Source: Gammaproteobacteria bacterium (GTDB taxonomy: Bacteria > Pseudomonadota > Gammaproteobacteria > UBA9214). From it: 16,732 nt of DNA. Location of the stretch: positions 1 to 16,732 of the forward strand of contig JAOULY010000012.1 in the NCBI GenBank assembly GCA_029881775.1. Direction: 5' to 3'. Below are positions 13,743 to 16,732 of this stretch, piece after piece; within the stretch, counting starts at the first letter, position 1; every line of letters starts with the position of its first letter. Made by a program: the position numbers and the translations under genes. The notes below the pieces were generated by a model that did no database searches, was not told the origin of the DNA, and saw only the letters and a list, made by a program, of their open reading frames with translations.

Positions 13743-15050
13743 ATGAATATTGCTATTGAAAGAAACCCCGAGGAGACGGTCAGGCATAATTACTATCGTC
13801 TGTTCATGCTGCGAAATGCCGAAATTGCAGCCATCGGGCTCGGCATTGCAATCGCGATGTTGTTTTTCGATCTGGCATTGCCACTGCCACCGCTGGCGGC
13901 AATCCTGGCGCTGATCATCAGCGTGAACCTGTACACCTGGTACCGGTTGCACACAGGCAGCAGTTTCGGCAATAACGAGATCTTCGTCCTGATGCTGCTC
14001 GATGTAGCCGGCCTGACAGGAATTTTTTACTGCACCGGCGGTGCTTCCAACCCGTTTGTGTGGTTCTATCTGTTGCCACTCATGATTGCCGCCACCATCC
14101 TGTCGCGCTGGCAAACCTGGGGCATGGCCGTCACGTCAGTCCTCTGTTACTCCGCGCTGTTTTTCATCGACTCGCCTGACACGGGCGTACACGCCCATCA
14201 CGCCGTGGGGAATAACGACGGCTTTGCCATGCACGTGCTCGGCATGTGGCTGGGTTTCGTCGTGAGCGCCGGTTTCGTCGCGGTGATTATCGTCGGCATG
14301 GCGCGCAGCTTGCGCGAACGCGACCAGCGACTGGCCGAGGCACGCGAAGCGTCCCTGAAAAACGAACGACTGATCGCACTTGGTACGCTGGCCGCCGGCA
14401 CCGCCCATGAACTGGGCACGCCACTGGGTACGATGGCCATACTGGCATCCGAACTGGAACAGGAGTGCACGCACACCGGGGATAATGACCTGAAGCGCAA
14501 GATGCGCATCATCAATGAACAGATTGCCCGTTGCAAGGATGCCCTGTCAGTGCTGTCGGCATCCGCCGGCGCCGCCCGCGCCGAGGCCGGACACCGCATG
14601 CAGGTCAGGGAATATCTTGATGAAGTCATAAATTCCTGGAAACAGCAGCGCCCCGAATCGGACCTGCAAACCGATATCGACGCGCAAGCGCCATATGCCG
14701 ACATCCTTGCCGAACGCACACTGACGCAGGCACTGATCAACATCATGAATAATGCAGCAGACGCATCGCCGGAGCACGTTGCCCTGGCTGCAACATGGAC
14801 AACGGAACAACTCACGATCAGGATATCCGATCGCGGCCCGGGACTGAGTGACGAAATAGCCCGCCAGCTCGGCAAAGCGCCCGTGACAACCAAGAGCGAA
14901 GGTCTCGGCGTCGGCCTGTACCTTGCCCATGCGACCGTCTCGCGCCTCGGCGGCAAGCTGAGCATAAATAATCGCACGGGTGGCGGAACCGAGCTGTGCA
15001 TCAGTCTTCCACTACTCACCAATGAAACAGGAACTGACAGCCATGAATAA
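13743..15050 (+). CDS. regB: RegB/PrrB-family redox sensor histidine kinase
   Basis: A membrane sensor kinase of the RegB/PrrB/ActS/RoxS family that responds to quinone redox state and phosphorylates its RegA partner. From the ATG at 13743 it has 435 residues. Six hydrophobic segments span about 23-190. The family quinone-binding motif GGASNPF is at 99-105, just after a Cys at 97. A linker helix leads to the H-box AHELGTPLGT with phospho-acceptor His222. Cys264 (IARCKDAL) matches the redox-active Cys265 of Rhodobacter RegB. The ATPase domain shows the N-box NIMNNAADAS (333-342), DRGPGL (363-368) and GLGVGLYLA (387-395). The reading frame extends 21 codons upstream, but that part is unlike the family. 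It overlaps the RegA gene by 8 bases. The genes it controls here are unknown; elsewhere the system governs respiration, carbon and nitrogen fixation and photosynthesis. Confidence 0.92.
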   Translation: MNIAIERNPEETVRHNYYRLFMLRNAEIAAIGLGIAIAMLFFDLALPLPPLAAILALIISVNLYTWYRLHTGSSFGNNEIFVLMLLDVAGLTGIFYCTGGASNPFVWFYLLPLMIAATILSRWQTWGMAVTSVLCYSALFFIDSPDTGVHAHHAVGNNDGFAMHVLGMWLGFVVSAGFVAVIIVGMARSLRERDQRLAEAREASLKNERLIALGTLAAGTAHELGTPLGTMAILASELEQECTHTGDNDLKRKMRIINEQIARCKDALSVLSASAGAARAEAGHRMQVREYLDEVINSWKQQRPESDLQTDIDAQAPYADILAERTLTQALINIMNNAADASPEHVALAATWTTEQLTIRISDRGPGLSDEIARQLGKAPVTTKSEGLGVGLYLAHATVSRLGGKLSINNRTGGGTELCISLPLLTNETGTDSHE

Positions 15051-15585
15051 CGAACAGCCGGTATTATTGCTGGTTGATGATGACGAGGTGTATTGCGAAG
15101 TGCTGGGCGATGCGCTCAAAAAGCGCAACTACAATGTCTCGATTGCACATAACCTGAAAGATGCTATTGCCCTTGCCATAGAAAACGAGCCGGAGTTTGC
15201 CGTTGTCGATCTGCGTATCGGCGGCGAATCGGGCCTGGAACTGGTCAAGCGATTATCGGAACTTGATGAAAACACCCGCATCGTCATGCTGACCGGTTAC
15301 GCCAGTGTTGCCACGGCCGTGGAGTCAATCAAACTTGGTGCAATACACTACCTGTCGAAGCCGGCTACAGCAGATGAGGTGGTTGCCGCACTCCATCGCG
15401 AGGAAGGCGGTGACCCGGATGTGCCCCCGGCCGGGCAACCGTTATCGGTCAAGCGCCTGGAATGGGAGCATTTGCAGAAAGTACTTACCGAGCATGATGG
15501 CAATATTTCGGCAGCCGCACGCGCCCTGAAGATGCATCGCAGGACACTGCAGCGCAAGCTCGCCAAGCATCCGGTAAAAGAATAA
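15043..15585 (+). CDS. regA: RegA/PrrA-family response regulator
   Basis: The DNA-binding partner of the upstream kinase. From the ATG at 15043 the protein has 180 residues (Rhodobacter RegA about 184). The receiver has the acidic cluster VDDDE (Asp12-14), the phospho-acceptor Asp56 in VVDLRIGGESGLELVK, Thr84 in MLTGYAS and Lys106 in YLSKPA. A Pro-rich linker (PDVPPAGQP) near 125 leads to the Fis-type helix-turn-helix, with AARALKMHRRTLQRKLAKHP at 158-177, nearly identical to the highly conserved recognition region of RegA/PrrA/ActR. This suggests the DNA target is conserved too. The start overlaps the regB stop, giving translational coupling; AGGA lies 10 bases upstream. Longer readings from 14980 or 15025 overlap the kinase more and lack family resemblance. 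Confidence 0.94.
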   Translation: MNNEQPVLLLVDDDEVYCEVLGDALKKRNYNVSIAHNLKDAIALAIENEPEFAVVDLRIGGESGLELVKRLSELDENTRIVMLTGYASVATAVESIKLGAIHYLSKPATADEVVAALHREEGGDPDVPPAGQPLSVKRLEWEHLQKVLTEHDGNISAAARALKMHRRTLQRKLAKHPVKE

Positions 15586-15628
15586 AAAAACGGCTGCACT
15601 CTTTCCGGGGGGTCCTGAGCAGCAGCCG
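15582..15628 (-). terminator. Rho-independent terminator on the minus strand (downstream of hda)
   Basis: On the minus strand CGGCTGC (15622-15628) pairs with GCAGCCG (15591-15597) and is followed directly by seven T (15584-15590). An inner CTC/GAG pair extends the stem around a C-rich loop. It would end hda transcription, or a short transcript starting between hda and it. The T-run overlaps the regA stop codon. On the plus strand no U-tract follows the stem. Confidence 0.7.
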
Positions 15629-15705
15629 CATAAAATGCAAGAAAAATACGGGGGAGATATGTTCTTGCCAGTGAAAATCTAGCAGGGCTTGACGATCCCC
15701 GGAAT

Positions 15706-15735
15706 GTGACACGGTGTCGCGCGACATTCTGTCGC
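15706..15735. promoter_or_regulatory. Tandem RegA/RegR-type boxes
   Basis: Two 15-bp dyads abut: GTGACACGGTGTCGC (15706-15720) and GCGACATTCTGTCGC (15721-15735). The second is a perfect GCGACA-N3-TGTCGC palindrome and fits the RegR consensus GNGRCRTTNNGNCGC at every position; the first has one mismatch to the dyad and two to the consensus. They lie between the convergent regA and hda genes, so the target promoter is not obvious. The consensus is from memory of work on Bradyrhizobium RegR. Confidence 0.6.
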
Positions 15736-15753
15736 AGCGCCTGTATACGATTT

Positions 15754-16458
15754 TCAGTTATCCATCAGCACCGATTTCACGAACGGTATTGTCAAACGGC
15801 GCTTTTCTATCATTGATGCCTCATCCAGCCGGTCGAACAATTCGAACACGGACGGCAAATCGCGGGAGATGCGATTCAGAAGGTAACGGGCCGTGTCATC
15901 AGGCAATTCCAGACCCCGCCCCGAGGCGCGCATCTCCAGGGCCGCTTTCAGTTCCGCATCACCCAGTGGTTTAAAGCGGTAGGTCAATCCCCAGCCCAGG
16001 CGCGAAACGAGGTCCGCTATCGAAAACCCGCACTCTGCAGGTGGACGGGTAGCGGCAAAGACCAGGGTATTTCCCGCCGCACGCGCCTGGTTGAAAAGAT
16101 TAAACAGGGCTGTTTCCCAGCCGGCATGACCTGCCACCGCATCGACATCATCGATACATACCAGCGACATGGTTTCCAGCCCGTCGAGTATTTCCGGCGC
16201 CAGCGACTGCATTTCCGCCAGCGGCAGGTAGGCGGTTGACAGGCCGTGGCTACCGGCAGCATGGCAGGCAGCCTGTAACAGGTGGGACTTTCCTGTTCCG
16301 GTTTGACCGGCGATAAAAACCAGTGGCTCGCCATCACCAGCGGCTACTGCCGTCAGTGTCGCGACAGCCTCCTTGTTCGAGCCGGGATAATAGTTTTCGA
16401 AGCGGGCGCTGTTACGCAGCGACAGGCCCAGCGGCAGTTGCGGATGCTCAATCGACAT
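15754..16458 (-). CDS. hda: DnaA regulatory inactivator Hda
   Basis: A 234-residue AAA+ protein (E. coli about 233) that, with the DNA-loaded sliding clamp, stimulates ATP hydrolysis by DnaA and so prevents re-initiation. The N-terminal clamp-binding motif QLPLGL is at residues 7-12. Walker A GQTGTGKSHLL is at 51-61, Walker B LVCIDD at 99-104, and a sensor-like stretch FAATRPPAE follows at about 133-141; SRLGWGLTYRF carries the box VII arginine region. There is no DnaA-type DNA-binding domain, as expected. It begins 14 bases after the CDP-alcohol phosphatidyltransferase gene in the same direction, a common arrangement in gammaproteobacteria. Only a weak ribosome-binding sequence is visible. 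The minus-strand hairpin at 15582-15628 probably ends the transcript. Confidence 0.95.
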   Translation of the reverse strand: MSIEHPQLPLGLSLRNSARFENYYPGSNKEAVATLTAVAAGDGEPLVFIAGQTGTGKSHLLQAACHAAGSHGLSTAYLPLAEMQSLAPEILDGLETMSLVCIDDVDAVAGHAGWETALFNLFNQARAAGNTLVFAATRPPAECGFSIADLVSRLGWGLTYRFKPLGDAELKAALEMRASGRGLELPDDTARYLLNRISRDLPSVFELFDRLDEASMIEKRRLTIPFVKSVLMDN

Positions 16459-16472
16459 ACTTGTTCGCTACG

Positions 16473-16732
16473 TCAGGACGACTGCCTGCCAAGGGCACGA
16501 CCGCCCCAGGTCCACATATAACCGAGGCCACTCCACACCGTGGTCACAACAACGGCGTACAACAGGGCAGCTATCCACGTATCCGGCAACGCCTGGATGC
16601 CGCTTGAAAACATGACCGCAAATACCAGGAGAATCTGCGTAAAGGTGTTCAACTTGCTCACCATGCTGGGCTCCATGGTGACTTTCTCGACTTTATAATG
16701 ATAAACAAGGGCCCCGGCGACGATAATAATAT
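16473..16732 (-). CDS. CDP-alcohol phosphatidyltransferase, C-terminal part (runs off the right edge)
   Basis: The last 85 residues of an integral membrane enzyme of the CDP-alcohol phosphatidyltransferase family (PgsA-like), which makes phospholipids such as phosphatidylglycerol phosphate. The frame is open to the window edge. The sequence KVEKVTMEPSMVSKLNTFTQ corresponds to the conserved SK(L/I)NT segment after the catalytic region in this family, and it is followed by two hydrophobic segments (about LLVFAVMFSSGI and WIAALLYAVVVTTVWSGLGY). The catalytic DGxxAR...GxxxDxxxD motif lies outside the window. An internal ATG at 16676 is not the start. The order with hda downstream is usual in gammaproteobacteria and supports the call; the exact substrate cannot be told from this part. 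Confidence 0.82.
   Translation of the reverse strand, partial: IIIVAGALVYHYKVEKVTMEPSMVSKLNTFTQILLVFAVMFSSGIQALPDTWIAALLYAVVVTTVWSGLGYMWTWGGRALGRQSS

Noticed and set aside
13563..14114. 183-codon open frame on the minus strand over the regB start
   Set aside because: Mostly antisense to the regB membrane domain; Gln/His-rich translation with no motifs.

Overview
The window looks like a chromosomal segment from a free-living gammaproteobacterium with fairly high G+C. The support is gene content and order: dapA-bamC-MBL hydrolase run divergently from gcvR-bcp, as in enterobacteria and pseudomonads; hda lies directly downstream of a CDP-alcohol phosphatidyltransferase gene; and purL is the long single-chain form. 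I saw no phage, transposase, CRISPR or complete tRNA/rRNA gene. Species cannot be named from the sequence alone.

Layout. 1-1243: N-terminal third of purL (minus strand, running off the left edge), with a good sigma70-type promoter whose -35 box lies in the loop of a 9-bp inverted repeat. 1500-2240: a membrane-anchored ankyrin-repeat protein behind an AT-rich upstream region. 2454-5245: tightly packed minus-strand operon dapA-bamC-MBL hydrolase. 5404-6455: plus-strand gcvR-bcp. 6485-8870: minus-strand operon of a LysR regulator, a small unknown protein and a PerM-type AI-2E transporter. 8871-9560: a 690-bp gene-free stretch with several dyads and candidate promoter elements. 9561-11588: a two-gene envelope operon (periplasmic LolA-like protein plus a predicted outer-membrane beta-barrel). 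11658-12410: a LuxR/NarL-type regulator whose receiver lacks the phosphorylation residues, behind a near-consensus promoter. 12665-13426: an Sfp-type phosphopantetheinyl transferase. 13427-13742: a divergent, dyad-rich control region. 13743-15585: a RegB/PrrB-type redox sensor kinase and its RegA/PrrA-type response regulator. 15586-15753: a convergent intergenic region with tandem RegA-like boxes and a terminator. 15754-16732: hda and the C-terminal end of a CDP-alcohol phosphatidyltransferase gene.

The most interesting signal is around the RegB/RegA pair. A 15-bp dyad of form GCGACA-N3-TGTCGC occurs once just upstream of regB (one mismatch) and twice back-to-back downstream of regA (one perfect copy, one with a single mismatch). 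The perfect copy fits the published RegR/RegA box as I recall it. The downstream pair lies between two convergent genes, where no promoter for either is expected, at an activator-like distance from a weak minus-strand promoter and a U-tract terminator. This suggests an undescribed small RNA under redox control, or a distal autoregulatory site. Other points of interest are the pseudo-receiver LuxR protein, the one-Cys Bcp, the orphan LolA-like/barrel pair, and the operator-like repeat over the purL promoter.
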